DNA of 64,000 nt from Streptomyces lavendulae subsp. lavendulae (GTDB taxonomy: Bacteria; Actinomycetota; Actinomycetes; Streptomycetales; Streptomycetaceae): NCBI RefSeq assembly GCF_002803845.1, contig NZ_CP024985.1, positions 5,022,001 to 5,086,000 of the forward strand, given 5' to 3'. The notes below the pieces were generated by a model. The model had not been told where the DNA came from and ran no database searches. It worked only from the letters and a program-made list of their open reading frames with translations. A program made the translations under genes and the position numbers. Shown piece by piece: positions 10,286 through 18,314 of this stretch; within the stretch, counting starts at the first letter, position 1, and the number at the start of each line of letters is the position of its first letter.

Positions 10286-11563
10286 ATGACCGGTACGGGG
10301 GAAGAGCGCGAGGGGACGGGCCGCGACGGGCCCTGGTGGTGGGAACGGCGGCGGGCCGCCCTCCTGGACGTGGGGCTCGCCGCGGTGTCCGCCGCCGAGT
10401 GCGGGCTGGAGGGGCTGCCCTTCGCCCGGGAGGCGGGGATCCCGGCGGCCCTCGGCGTGGCGTTCGGCGTGGTGGTGGGGTCCACGCTCCTGCTGCGGCG
10501 CCGGTGGCCGGTCGCGGTGGTGCTCGTCGGCATCGGCGTCGCCCCGGCCATGATGGGCTTCCTGCTCGGGGTGGTGGGCCTCTACACCCTCGCCGCCTGC
10601 GAGGTGCCCCGCCGGGTCACCGTGACGCTGGGCTCGATGTCCCTCGCCGCGACCTTCGTGGTGACGTACCTGCGCACCCGCGGCGACGTGGAGGCCGACG
10701 GGCTGCTCGTCGTGGTGCTGTCCGCGTTCATGGCGGTGGCGCTGACCCTGCCGCCGGTGCTGCTCGGCCTGTACGTGGGGGCCCGGCGACGGCTGATGGA
10801 GAGCCTCCAGGAGCGCGCCGACTCCCTCGAACGGGAGCTGTCGCTGCTGGCCGACCGGGCCGAGGAGCGGGCCGAGTGGGCCCGTACGGAGGAGCGCACG
10901 CGGATCGCGCGCGAGATGCACGACGTGGTCGCGCACCGGGTGTCGCTGATGGTGGTCCACGCGGCGGCGCTCCAGGCGGTGGCCGAGAAGGACCCCGGCA
11001 AGGCCGTCAGGAACGCCGCGCTGGTCGGCGACATGGGCCGGCAGGCCCTCACCGAGCTGCGCGAGATGCTCGGTGTGCTGCGGGCCGGGTCGCCCGGGCC
11101 GGAGCCCCGGCCGGCGGCCCGCGGCCGGGCCGCGCGGGTGGCGCCGGCGCTCGCGGGGAGCGGCGAGGACGGGCCCCGCCTCGCCGAGCTGGAGGTGCTG
11201 GTCGGACAGTCCCGGGCGGCCGGGATGAGCGTGGAGATGGTCGTGCACGGCGAGGCGGAGCCGTACCCGGCGGAGGTCGAGCAGACCGCCTACCGGGTGG
11301 TGCAGGAGGCGCTGACCAACTGCCACAAGCACGCTCCGGGCGCGCGGGTCGTCGTACGGCTCGCGCACCGGGAGGGCGAGTTCGCCATGCAGGTCCAGAA
11401 CGGGCCCTGCGGGGCGGACGGGGTCGAGCCCGGGCTGCCCAGCGGGGGCAACGGCCTGGTCGGGATGCGGGAGCGGGTGCTCGGGCTCGGCGGGGTGTTC
11501 GTGTCCGGGCCGACGGACGAGGGCGGCTTCAAGGTCTCCGCCGTCCTGCCGGCCTCCCGCTAG
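10286..11563 (+). CDS. Orphan NarL-type sensor histidine kinase
   Basis: Membrane sensor kinase of 425 aa. The N-terminal half holds about five hydrophobic segments (residues ~25-175) and almost no extracellular loop, so sensing is probably within the membrane. The dimerization/phosphoacceptor domain (HisKA_3 type) reads RIAREMHDVVAHRVSLMVVH with His212. The HATPase_c domain has EALTNCHKHAPGA (N box) and GNGLVGMRERV (G box). Such kinases normally pair with a LuxR-type response regulator, but none is present in the flanking genes. The ATG at 10286 has only a weak ribosome site, so an upstream start is possible. Confidence 0.88.
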   Translation: MTGTGEEREGTGRDGPWWWERRRAALLDVGLAAVSAAECGLEGLPFAREAGIPAALGVAFGVVVGSTLLLRRRWPVAVVLVGIGVAPAMMGFLLGVVGLYTLAACEVPRRVTVTLGSMSLAATFVVTYLRTRGDVEADGLLVVVLSAFMAVALTLPPVLLGLYVGARRRLMESLQERADSLERELSLLADRAEERAEWARTEERTRIAREMHDVVAHRVSLMVVHAAALQAVAEKDPGKAVRNAALVGDMGRQALTELREMLGVLRAGSPGPEPRPAARGRAARVAPALAGSGEDGPRLAELEVLVGQSRAAGMSVEMVVHGEAEPYPAEVEQTAYRVVQEALTNCHKHAPGARVVVRLAHREGEFAMQVQNGPCGADGVEPGLPSGGNGLVGMRERVLGLGGVFVSGPTDEGGFKVSAVLPASR

Positions 11564-11609
11564 GCCTCCGGGGCCCCGAGGGGGCCGGCGGCCGCGGCGG
11601 TCCGCGGGG

Positions 11610-12128
11610 TCAGGGGCCCGTGGTCAGGCGGGCCGGCTGGAGGCCGGTCAGCAGGAGGGTGAGGGCCTCGTCGAGGCCGGAGCCCAGGTACCAGTCGCCG
11701 GTGTGGTCGATCCCGTAGACCCGGCCCTCACGGTCGATGGCGAGGTGGGAGCCGCCGTCGGTGTCGGTGCCCAGCGGACAGAGCTGGGTGGACAGGGCCC
11801 GTCCCAGGTCGGCGAAGGTACGGGCCAGGTGCAGGCCCGACAGCGGGTCGATGCGGAGCGTCGCGGGGGCTATCTGCCGGCCCGGCCCGGGGGCGGTCAC
11901 CCGCAGGCCGCCGAACTCGGCCCAGGCCTCCACGGCCGCCGGGAAGACGTTGTGCCGGTGCCCGGCGGGCGTGGTGTGGTCGCGCAGCGCGTCGGCCCAG
12001 TACTCGGCCTGCTTGATGTCCCAGCGGCCGGGCTCCCATCCGGCGGTGCGCAGCGCTGAGTCCACGGGGCCCGGGAACCGGGTCGCCGAGGAGCGGTCGT
12101 AGGAGGCGGAGGCGGAGGAGGCGGTCAT
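11610..12128 (-). CDS. SUKH-3-like immunity protein
   Basis: Predicted cytosolic protein of 172 aa resembling the SUKH-3 family (SMI1/KNR4 superfamily), whose members are thought to neutralise nuclease and deaminase toxins. Family-like features are the opening VDSALRTAGWEPGR, a central IDPLSGLHLARTFADLGRAL region and the C-terminal GDWYLGSGLDEALTLLLTG. It lies 5 bases after the YwqJ-type deaminase gene on the same strand, the order expected for toxin then immunity gene. There is no signal peptide. The assignment is by pattern and context; binding to the deaminase is inference. Confidence 0.75.
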   Translation of the reverse strand: MTASSASASYDRSSATRFPGPVDSALRTAGWEPGRWDIKQAEYWADALRDHTTPAGHRHNVFPAAVEAWAEFGGLRVTAPGPGRQIAPATLRIDPLSGLHLARTFADLGRALSTQLCPLGTDTDGGSHLAIDREGRVYGIDHTGDWYLGSGLDEALTLLLTGLQPARLTTGP

Positions 12129-12133
12129 GGCGG

Positions 12134-12691
12134 CTACTCGGGGTGGGTGAGGTCGACGGGGCGTACGCCGAAGTGGTTGAGGAGCGCGTCGCAGGAGCGG
12201 CAGGGCGGAGCGTAGCTGCCGTGCAGCGGGTCGCCGTCCTCGCGGATGCGGCGGGCGGTGATCCGGGACTGCTTCAGGGAACGCCGGGCCTCGCTCGCCG
12301 TGAGCGGTTTGCGGGAGGCGCGTCTGCTGCGGGCGCCCTCGACGGCCGTGAGGTGGCGGGAGAGCAGGATCGCCTCCGGACACCGGCCGGTGAAGCGCTC
12401 CCGCTGGCCGCTGGTGAGGGTGTCGAGGAAGTCCTGGACGAGCGGGTGCAGCACCGGCGGCCGGTCGCCCTTGCCCGCGGTCCCGGTCAGGGTCTCCCCG
12501 CGGACCGAGAGCGCGGCGGCGACGGTGGGCAGGATGCCGTCGCGGCGGAAGCGCAGCACGGGCGGCGGCGTGGGGCCGTCGGTGCTGCTCCAGCGCAGGC
12601 GGGGGTCGCCGGCCGCGCCGGCCGGTGCGGCTTCCGTCGCTTCCGCGCGGTCCGTGCGGCTTGCCAGGTTTTGCGTCGTCGCCGTCTGCAT
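12134..12691 (-). CDS. YwqJ-type putative deaminase
   Basis: Protein of 185 aa resembling the YwqJ-related group of the cytidine-deaminase-like fold. The zinc-site pattern is seen as RCPEA (Cys104, catalytic Glu106) and PPCRSC (Cys164, Cys167), so the active site looks intact. The first ~40 residues are Thr/Ala-rich and lack a secretion signal or the long export module of classical polymorphic toxins. The likely immunity gene follows after 5 bases. Nucleic acid or nucleotide deamination is inferred from the fold; the substrate is unknown. The ATG has GGGAGG upstream. Confidence 0.72.
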   Translation of the reverse strand: MQTATTQNLASRTDRAEATEAAPAGAAGDPRLRWSSTDGPTPPPVLRFRRDGILPTVAAALSVRGETLTGTAGKGDRPPVLHPLVQDFLDTLTSGQRERFTGRCPEAILLSRHLTAVEGARSRRASRKPLTASEARRSLKQSRITARRIREDGDPLHGSYAPPCRSCDALLNHFGVRPVDLTHPE

Positions 12692-12795
12692 GGTCGCTTC
12701 TTCCCTCCCGTGACCGCGGTGGTGGCCGCCGTTGCGCACGCCCCCGTGCTGCGGGGACAGCCTGTCAAATGTCCCCAGTGGTGTGGAAGCGGGGT

Positions 12796-12805
12796 CGAAT
12801 ATTCG
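12796..12805. promoter_or_regulatory. AT-rich palindrome in divergent promoter region
   Basis: CGAATATTCG is a perfect 10-bp palindrome, followed by the partly repeated AATTCGG. It lies in the AT-richest part of the 230-base space between the divergent deaminase and WHH-SMI1 genes, so it could be a shared operator or promoter element. No binding protein can be named. Confidence 0.35.
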
Positions 12806-12921
12806 TATCAATTCGGATGTTCCCGCCCCGCGCGCCCACGTGGGATGCATGGGCGGGTGACGCTCTTGCCCGAGCACATAGGCTGTGGTGAACCAGCCAG
12901 ATCCAGCAGGGGGCTACCGCC

Positions 12922-13917
12922 ATGACGACAGGTCGGCTCGGGCAGCAGGCCGTGCCACCCAACGCCGCTTACTCGGGGCAGGTCGTGCACTTCCCGGACC
13001 CGGTCCGGGCCGCCCGCCATCCCCACGGAGTGCGGATGAGCGGGGACGGTCATCCCGACTTCTCGCGGTACGCGCGCGCGGCCGTGGAGATCGCCGAGCC
13101 CCCGGAGGGCTTCGGCGTGGACGAGCTTCGGCTGACGGACTTCGTGTCCGCCAACGCGGCCATGCGGGCGTCGGGCCACGCCCTGTGGGACACCGTGGGA
13201 GCGGTGGCCACCCCGCACGGCTGGACCTGGCACCACGTGGCCGGATCCCGCCGGATGGAACTGGTCCCCGTCGAGGTCAAGGCCCTGCTGCGGCACCACG
13301 CGGGCCTGGCGACGGCGCCCGTGGACCACGACAAGCGCGGTACCCGGCCGCTCCAGGAGGTGCGCCCCGCGCACCTCGGGCTGCCCAAGAACCTGGTCTC
13401 CGTCGCCGAACAGCAGGTGCAGGGGGTCGAGGAGGACCTCGGGTACCGGCTGCCCGAGGCCTACCGTTCCTTCCTGAAGGCGGCGGGCGGCTGCGCGCCG
13501 GTGGGCGCGGGGCTCCTCGTGGAGCTCGGGCTGCTGGTCGACCAGCCGTTCTTCACGGTGCGCGAGGAGGCGGCGGTCAACGACCTCGTCTACGTCAACA
13601 AGTGCCTGCGGGACCACCTGACGAAGGACTACCTGTGCGTGGCCTTCGTCCAGGGCGGACTGCTCGCGGTGAAGGTCAAGGGCGAGGGCGTCGGCTCGGT
13701 CTGGTTCTCCCCGTACGACGACGCGCGCGACCGGGACGGCTGGTCCGTGCAGGAGCGGGTGGAGCGGCTGTTGCTGCCGTGCGGTGCCGATTTCGATGCC
13801 TTCCTCGAAGGCCTGGCGGGGAACCCGCCGGAGCTGGAGACGGTGGCCGGTCTGATGGTGGACGGCGGATTCGCGCGTTCGGTTCCGGTGGCGGGTGCCG
13901 CCCCGGGTGAGGGGTGA
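12922..13917 (+). CDS. WHH-type HNH nuclease fused to SMI1/KNR4 (SUKH) domain
   Basis: Cytosolic protein of 331 aa with two recognisable parts. Residues about 80-130 carry GWTWHHVAGSRRMELVP (Trp103-His104-His105) and then RHHAGLA. This is the signature of the WHH group of HNH/endonuclease VII nucleases known as polymorphic-toxin tips. Residues about 145-320 form an SMI1/KNR4 fold (GVEEDLGYRLPEAYRSFLKAAGGC), a common immunity module. Toxin and immunity modules normally sit on separate proteins, so this fusion is notable. GGGGGC precedes the ATG. It overlaps no gene and is 7 bases ahead of the next frame, with which it is surely co-transcribed. Confidence 0.75.
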   Translation: MTTGRLGQQAVPPNAAYSGQVVHFPDPVRAARHPHGVRMSGDGHPDFSRYARAAVEIAEPPEGFGVDELRLTDFVSANAAMRASGHALWDTVGAVATPHGWTWHHVAGSRRMELVPVEVKALLRHHAGLATAPVDHDKRGTRPLQEVRPAHLGLPKNLVSVAEQQVQGVEEDLGYRLPEAYRSFLKAAGGCAPVGAGLLVELGLLVDQPFFTVREEAAVNDLVYVNKCLRDHLTKDYLCVAFVQGGLLAVKVKGEGVGSVWFSPYDDARDRDGWSVQERVERLLLPCGADFDAFLEGLAGNPPELETVAGLMVDGGFARSVPVAGAAPGEG

Positions 13918-13924
13918 TCACGCC

Positions 13925-16318
13925 GTGGTGACGTTTGCGCAGGCGCAGGAGCGCGCCGAAGAGTGGATCAACGGGGACGTGCCCGCGTACCAGCACCGGG
14001 AGGTGCGCGTACGGGAGTTCGGGCTGGGCTTCGTGGTGTGGGCCGAGGACCGGGCGGCCGGTCCGGTGTCCGGCGGGGGCCGGCAGCGGCTGGTCATCGC
14101 GCGGGACAGCGGTGAGGTGACCCTGTGGCCGGGGCTGCCGGTCGGCGAGGTCATCCGGCGCTACGAGGAGGAGTACGGGGCCGCCGCCGTGGCGGCCGCC
14201 GCGGAGGCCTCGGTGCCGCCGCCGCGGATCGACTCGGAGCAGACCTCCTTCATGCTGAGCCCGCCGGAGTGGCTGCAGGAGGCGGCGGACCGGGCGGGGA
14301 TCCCGCCGGCGGCCCCGGCTCCCGCGGCCCCCGCGGCTGCCGCGGCTGCCGGTTCCGCGGCCGAGCCGGTGCCGCTGCGGCGCGAGGGCGAGGTCTCCCG
14401 CGAGCCGGCCGCCGGCGACGGGGTGCCGTCCGGGTCCACGCCGTGGGCGGGTACCGATGTGAACTCCGGCGGGGACGGGGCCTCCGTGCCGCTGCCCGCA
14501 ACGGTGTTCGCACCGCCGCTGTCCGGCACCGATCTGGAGGACGGCCCGTCGGCCCCCTCCGGGGTGGCCCCGGAGGCCAAGACCACGCTGATGGCGGGCG
14601 GCAGCCAGCTGCCGAAGACCACGGTCGCCCCGGTGCTGGGGATCCCGGACGGGGCCGGCTCGATCGCCGACGCCCCGACGAGCCGGGCCCAGGCGCCGGG
14701 TCGGGGCGGGGTCCAGCAGCCGCCTCAGCCGCACCAGCCGCCTCAGCCGCTTCAGCAGCAGCCGCCGGGTCAGCCGGGTGCGCCGGTACCGCCGGTTCCG
14801 GCTCCCGGTGTTCCGGGTGCGCCCGGTGCTCCTGGTGCGCCCGGGGGTGGGGCGCAGTACGCCGCGACCATGCTCGCCGGGCCCGCCGTGGTGCAGCCGC
14901 CCGGTCCTCCGGCGCCACCTGGCGCGCCGCCGGCCGCTCCCGGTGCGCCCGGTGCTCCCGGTGCTCCCGGTGCGCCTGGTGCGCCTGGTGCTCCCGGTGG
15001 GGGGCTGGACCATGCGGCGACCATGCTGGCCGGGCCCGCCGTCGTGCAGCCGCCCCGGCCGCCGGGTCCGCCCGGTCCGCCGACCCCGCCGCCCGGTGCT
15101 CCCGGTGCTCCCGGGGGCGGGGCGCATCATGCCGCGACCATGCTGGCGGCGCCGGGGATGGTGCCGCCGCCCATGGCTCCCGGTGCGCCTGGTGCGCCTG
15201 GTGCTCCCGGTGGGGGGCTGGACCATGCGGCGACCATGCTGGCCGGGCCCGCCGTCGTGCAGCCGCCCGGCCCGCCGCCCGGTGCGCCGGCCGGTCCGCC
15301 GCGCGGTCCGGCTCCGCAGCAGCCCCCGGCCCCGTCCGGCGCGCCCACCGTCGGCCCCGGCTACCAGGCCGTGCTGCGCTACCGTGCGCCCGACGGCTCC
15401 GAGCAGCAGATCATCCGGCGCTCGGCGCCCGGTACCCCGCACCCCGAGTGGCAGATCCTCTACGAGCTCCGCGCGCTCAACGTGCCGCCCCAGCAGGTGC
15501 TGGAGCTGCACACCGAGCTGGCCTCCTGCGAGCTGCCCGGCGGTTACTGCGCCCGGATGATCCGGGAGACCTGGCCGCAGGTGCGGATCACCAGCGTGGC
15601 CCCGTACGGGACCGACCACGCGGGACGTCAGCAGGGCATGCGGCACCTGCTCACCCATCAGGGTGAGCTGCACCAGGTGGCCGACGGGCCGGCGCGTCCC
15701 GCGCCGGTGCGGGCGCCGCTGCCGCAGGTGCCGCTGCAGCCGGCCATCCCGATGGACGCCATCGCGCAGGAACTGGCCGGCGCCTTCGGGCCGCAGGGCG
15801 TGTTCCGCTTCGACCAGCGGGCGGTGTCCCGTCAGGGCGTGCCGGAGATCGTGGCGCAGACCCTGATGTGGGCCGGTCTGCCCGTCGACTTCGGGCCGTT
15901 CTTCTGGGCGCAGGCCGTGCCGGGCCAGCCGGTGCCGACGCTGGCCGAGCTGGCGGCGCAGCGGCAGGTCCAGCCGGCGTCCGACGCGGGTTCGTACCTG
16001 GTGGTCGGCAGCGACTTCGGCAAGGCGCTCTGCGTGCAGTACGGGACGGCGCACATAGTGGCGGTTCCGGTGGAGGCCGGACCCGGAGGGGCGCCCGTAC
16101 CGCCGCAGTTCGTGAATTCGAGCCTGCCGCAGTTCGCGCGTTCGCTGGCGATGCTGGGTCACATGTGGCGCCTGAGGCAGCATCTGACGCCGGAACAGGC
16201 GGGCCGCTGGACCGTCGATTTCCAGGCGAATCTGGCGGGCCTCGACAGTGCGGCGCTGGCCTCTCCGGAGAGCTGGTGGTCGGTGCTGCTGGAGCAGATG
16301 TGGGACGGGCTCCTCTGA
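13925..16318 (+). CDS. Imm35 (YrhB) + collagen-like linker + deaminase-like + SUKH-4 protein
   Basis: Composite protein of 797 aa. Residues ~1-85 resemble the YrhB/Imm35 domain (FAQAQERAEEWINGD, then LWPGLPVGEVIRRYEEEYG). Residues ~95-465 are a Pro/Gly/Ala-rich linker with collagen-like G-A-P triplets and four copies of AATMLA. Residues ~475-560 look like a nucleic-acid deaminase with HPE (His506, Glu508) and TELASCELPGGYC (Cys535, Cys542). Residues ~610-797 fit the SUKH-4 family (AGAFGPQGVFRFDQRAV, WAGLPVDFGPFFWAQ). The start is GTG at 13925 or the adjacent GTG; GGTGAGGGG overlaps the end of the previous gene. No signal peptide is visible. Domain naming is by motif; the biological role is unknown. 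Confidence 0.75.
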   Translation: MVTFAQAQERAEEWINGDVPAYQHREVRVREFGLGFVVWAEDRAAGPVSGGGRQRLVIARDSGEVTLWPGLPVGEVIRRYEEEYGAAAVAAAAEASVPPPRIDSEQTSFMLSPPEWLQEAADRAGIPPAAPAPAAPAAAAAAGSAAEPVPLRREGEVSREPAAGDGVPSGSTPWAGTDVNSGGDGASVPLPATVFAPPLSGTDLEDGPSAPSGVAPEAKTTLMAGGSQLPKTTVAPVLGIPDGAGSIADAPTSRAQAPGRGGVQQPPQPHQPPQPLQQQPPGQPGAPVPPVPAPGVPGAPGAPGAPGGGAQYAATMLAGPAVVQPPGPPAPPGAPPAAPGAPGAPGAPGAPGAPGAPGGGLDHAATMLAGPAVVQPPRPPGPPGPPTPPPGAPGAPGGGAHHAATMLAAPGMVPPPMAPGAPGAPGAPGGGLDHAATMLAGPAVVQPPGPPPGAPAGPPRGPAPQQPPAPSGAPTVGPGYQAVLRYRAPDGSEQQIIRRSAPGTPHPEWQILYELRALNVPPQQVLELHTELASCELPGGYCARMIRETWPQVRITSVAPYGTDHAGRQQGMRHLLTHQGELHQVADGPARPAPVRAPLPQVPLQPAIPMDAIAQELAGAFGPQGVFRFDQRAVSRQGVPEIVAQTLMWAGLPVDFGPFFWAQAVPGQPVPTLAELAAQRQVQPASDAGSYLVVGSDFGKALCVQYGTAHIVAVPVEAGPGGAPVPPQFVNSSLPQFARSLAMLGHMWRLRQHLTPEQAGRWTVDFQANLAGLDSAALASPESWWSVLLEQMWDGLL
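14800..15275 (+). repeat. Collagen-like coding repeats
   Basis: Repetitive coding DNA of short GGTGCGCCT/GGTGCTCCC-type units giving G-A-P triplets. They are interrupted by four near-identical blocks encoding AATMLAGPAVVQPP (third copy AATMLAAPGMVPPP). Two blocks, near 15000-15050 and 15210-15265, are almost identical at DNA level, so copy number may vary by slippage or recombination. Confidence 0.8.
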
Positions 16319-16336
16319 TCGGATGATCGGATGTAC

Positions 16337-16375
16337 GGCCGGGTCGGGACCTTCGAACGGGGTCCCGGCCCGGCC
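16337..16375 (+). terminator. Terminator after the SUKH-4 gene
   Basis: A 15-bp stem with one G-U pair (left arm GGCCGGGTCGGGACC) and a 9-base loop lies 19 bases past the stop. It separates the SUKH cluster from the coiled-coil gene. Confidence 0.75.
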
Positions 16376-16441
16376 ATTCCGGCTTCTGGCGCCAAATGAC
16401 GCATCCTTGTCAGCAATCCCCGCGAGAGAGGCGCTTCCAGG

Positions 16442-17338
16442 ATGAGTGCACCCATGTCACCTCACGGACCTCAGGGTTTCTCGACCGTGAGAGGTCGCGG
16501 CTACCGGACCGAAGAGGTCGACCGGTACCTGGCCCGCCTGTCCGGGAGCCGGGACGAGGCGTGGGAACGGGTGGCGCGGCTGACCGTCCTGGCCAAGCGG
16601 ATGGAGGCGGAGGCGGAGCGGCTGCGGGTAGCCGTCGCGGAGCTGGCCCCGCAGACGTACGACGAGCTGAGCGAGCGCGCCCGGCGGATCCTCTCGCTCG
16701 CCCAGGAGGAGGCGGAGGTCCTGCGCAGCGACGCGCGGGCCGACGCGGTGGAGGCGAAGGGCGCGGCCGAGGCGCACGCCGACCGGGTGGCGGAACTGGC
16801 GCGGCACGACGCGGAGGCGGTGCGGGAGCAGACCGAGGTCCGGGCGCGGCAGGGGCTGTTGCGGGCGCAGCGGGAGGCCGACGCGGCGCGGGCGGAGGCG
16901 CGGGAGGACGCGGCGCTCTGGCGGGCGGAGGCGGTGGCCGCGCTCGGGGAGATGCGGCGGCGGACGGAGGCGCTGCTCGCGGAGCGGGAGCAGGAGCACG
17001 CGGAGCGCTGGGACGCGGCCGGGCGGGAACTGGCGGCGCGCGAGGCGGAGCTGGAGGCGAGGAACGCGGAGCTGGAGCGGCTGGCGGAGGCGCGGCTGGC
17101 TGAGGCGCGGCGGGGGTTCGCCGAGGCGGAGGAGACGGCGCGGCACGGGCAGGAGGACGCGGAGGCGCGGGCCGCGGAGCTGATCGCGCAGGCGCGGGTG
17201 CGGGAGGAACGGGTGGGGCGGGAGACGGACCGGGTGCTGCGGGAGCACGAGGAGGCACAGGAGGAGATGCGGGCCCACATGAACCACGTGCGGTCCAGCC
17301 TGGCGGCGCTCACGGGGCGGGCGCCGGCGGAGGGGTAG
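16442..17338 (+). CDS. DivIVA-like coiled-coil cytoskeletal protein
   Basis: Cytosolic protein of 298 aa. The first ~60 residues resemble a DivIVA N-terminal domain (GFSTVRGRGYRTEEVDRYLA). From about residue 60 to 285 it is almost continuous alpha-helical coiled coil rich in Ala, Glu and Arg, with heptad-like AEAR/EERE runs. This organisation recalls FilP/Scy-type proteins of streptomycetes, long annotated as cellulose-binding proteins, which shape the hyphal tip. Length is close to FilP, but I cannot assign it to that orthologue. The ATG follows GAGAGAGG. It forms a single-gene unit and ends against a convergent hydrolase gene. Confidence 0.78.
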   Translation: MSAPMSPHGPQGFSTVRGRGYRTEEVDRYLARLSGSRDEAWERVARLTVLAKRMEAEAERLRVAVAELAPQTYDELSERARRILSLAQEEAEVLRSDARADAVEAKGAAEAHADRVAELARHDAEAVREQTEVRARQGLLRAQREADAARAEAREDAALWRAEAVAALGEMRRRTEALLAEREQEHAERWDAAGRELAAREAELEARNAELERLAEARLAEARRGFAEAEETARHGQEDAEARAAELIAQARVREERVGRETDRVLREHEEAQEEMRAHMNHVRSSLAALTGRAPAEG

Positions 17339-17381
17339 GGCCCCGCCCCCGCCGGCCCGGTGGAGGCCCGCCCCCGGTCGC

Positions 17382-18233
17382 TCAGAGGTGCTTCGTCAGG
17401 AAGGTGGCGATCAGGGGGGCGATGGTGGTGAGGTGGGTTTCCAGGGCGAAGTGGCCCGCGCCCTCGAAGACGTGGATCTCGGCGTCCGGTACGTCGCGCC
17501 GGTACGCCTGCGCTCCCGCCGGGGTGAAGAAGGGGTCGCCCGCGCCCCAGACGACCAGCAGCGGCGGGCGGGTGTCGCGCAGCCAGGTCTGCCAGGCGGG
17601 GTAGTGCGCGAAGTTGCCGGAGTAGTCGAAGGCCAGGTCGGCCTGGGCGTCGGCGCGGCCCGGCAGGCCGAGGTAGTGGACGTCCAGGGTCCGGTTGTCC
17701 GGTGAGACGAGGGAGGGGTCCGCGACCCCGGTCTCGTACTGGAAGCGGGTGCCCTCCTCGGTGAAGAGGCGCCGGACGCGTTCCTCGTTGCCGGGGACGT
17801 CGCGGGTGAGCCCGGCGAATTCCCGGGCCGCGTCCGAGAGGCCTTCGTCGTACGCGTTGCCGTTCTGGACGATCAGGCCCGTGACGCGGTCCGGCCGGCG
17901 GGTGGCCAGGCGCAGGCCCACGGGTGCGCCGAAGTCGAAGACGTAGAGCGCGTAGCGGTCCAGGCCGAGGGCGTCGGTGAAGCCCTCCACGATGTCCGCG
18001 AGCCGGTCGAAGGTGTACGTGAACCCGTCCGGGGCCGCGGTCCGGCCGAAGCCGGGGTAGTCGGGGGCGATCAGCCGGTACGGGGCGTCGCCGAGCGCGT
18101 CCATCAGGCGTGCGAACTGGTGGGAGGCGGTGGGGAAGCCGTGCAGCAGCAGCAGGACGGGGGCGTCGGCGGGACCGCTCTCGCGGTAGGCCACGGACAC
18201 GCCGTCGACGTCGACGGTGCGGTGGATCGGCAT
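17382..18233 (-). CDS. Alpha/beta hydrolase, epoxide-hydrolase / dehalogenase type
   Basis: Cytosolic alpha/beta-hydrolase of 283 aa. The oxyanion motif LLHGFPTASHQF is at about 29-40. The nucleophile elbow VFDFGAP places Asp100 where lipases have Ser, pointing to the epoxide hydrolase or haloalkane dehalogenase branch. VVWGAGDPFF supplies the acid and EGAGHFALETH the catalytic His. A cap domain lies between about 130 and 215. The ATG at 18233 has AAGGAGG at ideal spacing; a GTG directly before it is less likely. It is divergent from a CGNR-type regulator, which probably controls it. The substrate is unknown. Confidence 0.88.
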   Translation of the reverse strand: MPIHRTVDVDGVSVAYRESGPADAPVLLLLHGFPTASHQFARLMDALGDAPYRLIAPDYPGFGRTAAPDGFTYTFDRLADIVEGFTDALGLDRYALYVFDFGAPVGLRLATRRPDRVTGLIVQNGNAYDEGLSDAAREFAGLTRDVPGNEERVRRLFTEEGTRFQYETGVADPSLVSPDNRTLDVHYLGLPGRADAQADLAFDYSGNFAHYPAWQTWLRDTRPPLLVVWGAGDPFFTPAGAQAYRRDVPDAEIHVFEGAGHFALETHLTTIAPLIATFLTKHL

Positions 18234-18314
18234 CACATGCCTCCTTGGGGTTCGTTGGCGTTAGTCTGAGGGAGTGCGGCTAATGGGTCAAGGGTGGTTG
18301 GTAGAGTTAGTTCC

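Noticed and set aside
14800..15275. Possible CRISPR-like array because of short repeats
   Set aside because: Repeats are in-frame coding triplets of a Pro/Gly-rich protein without unique spacers, leader or cas genes.
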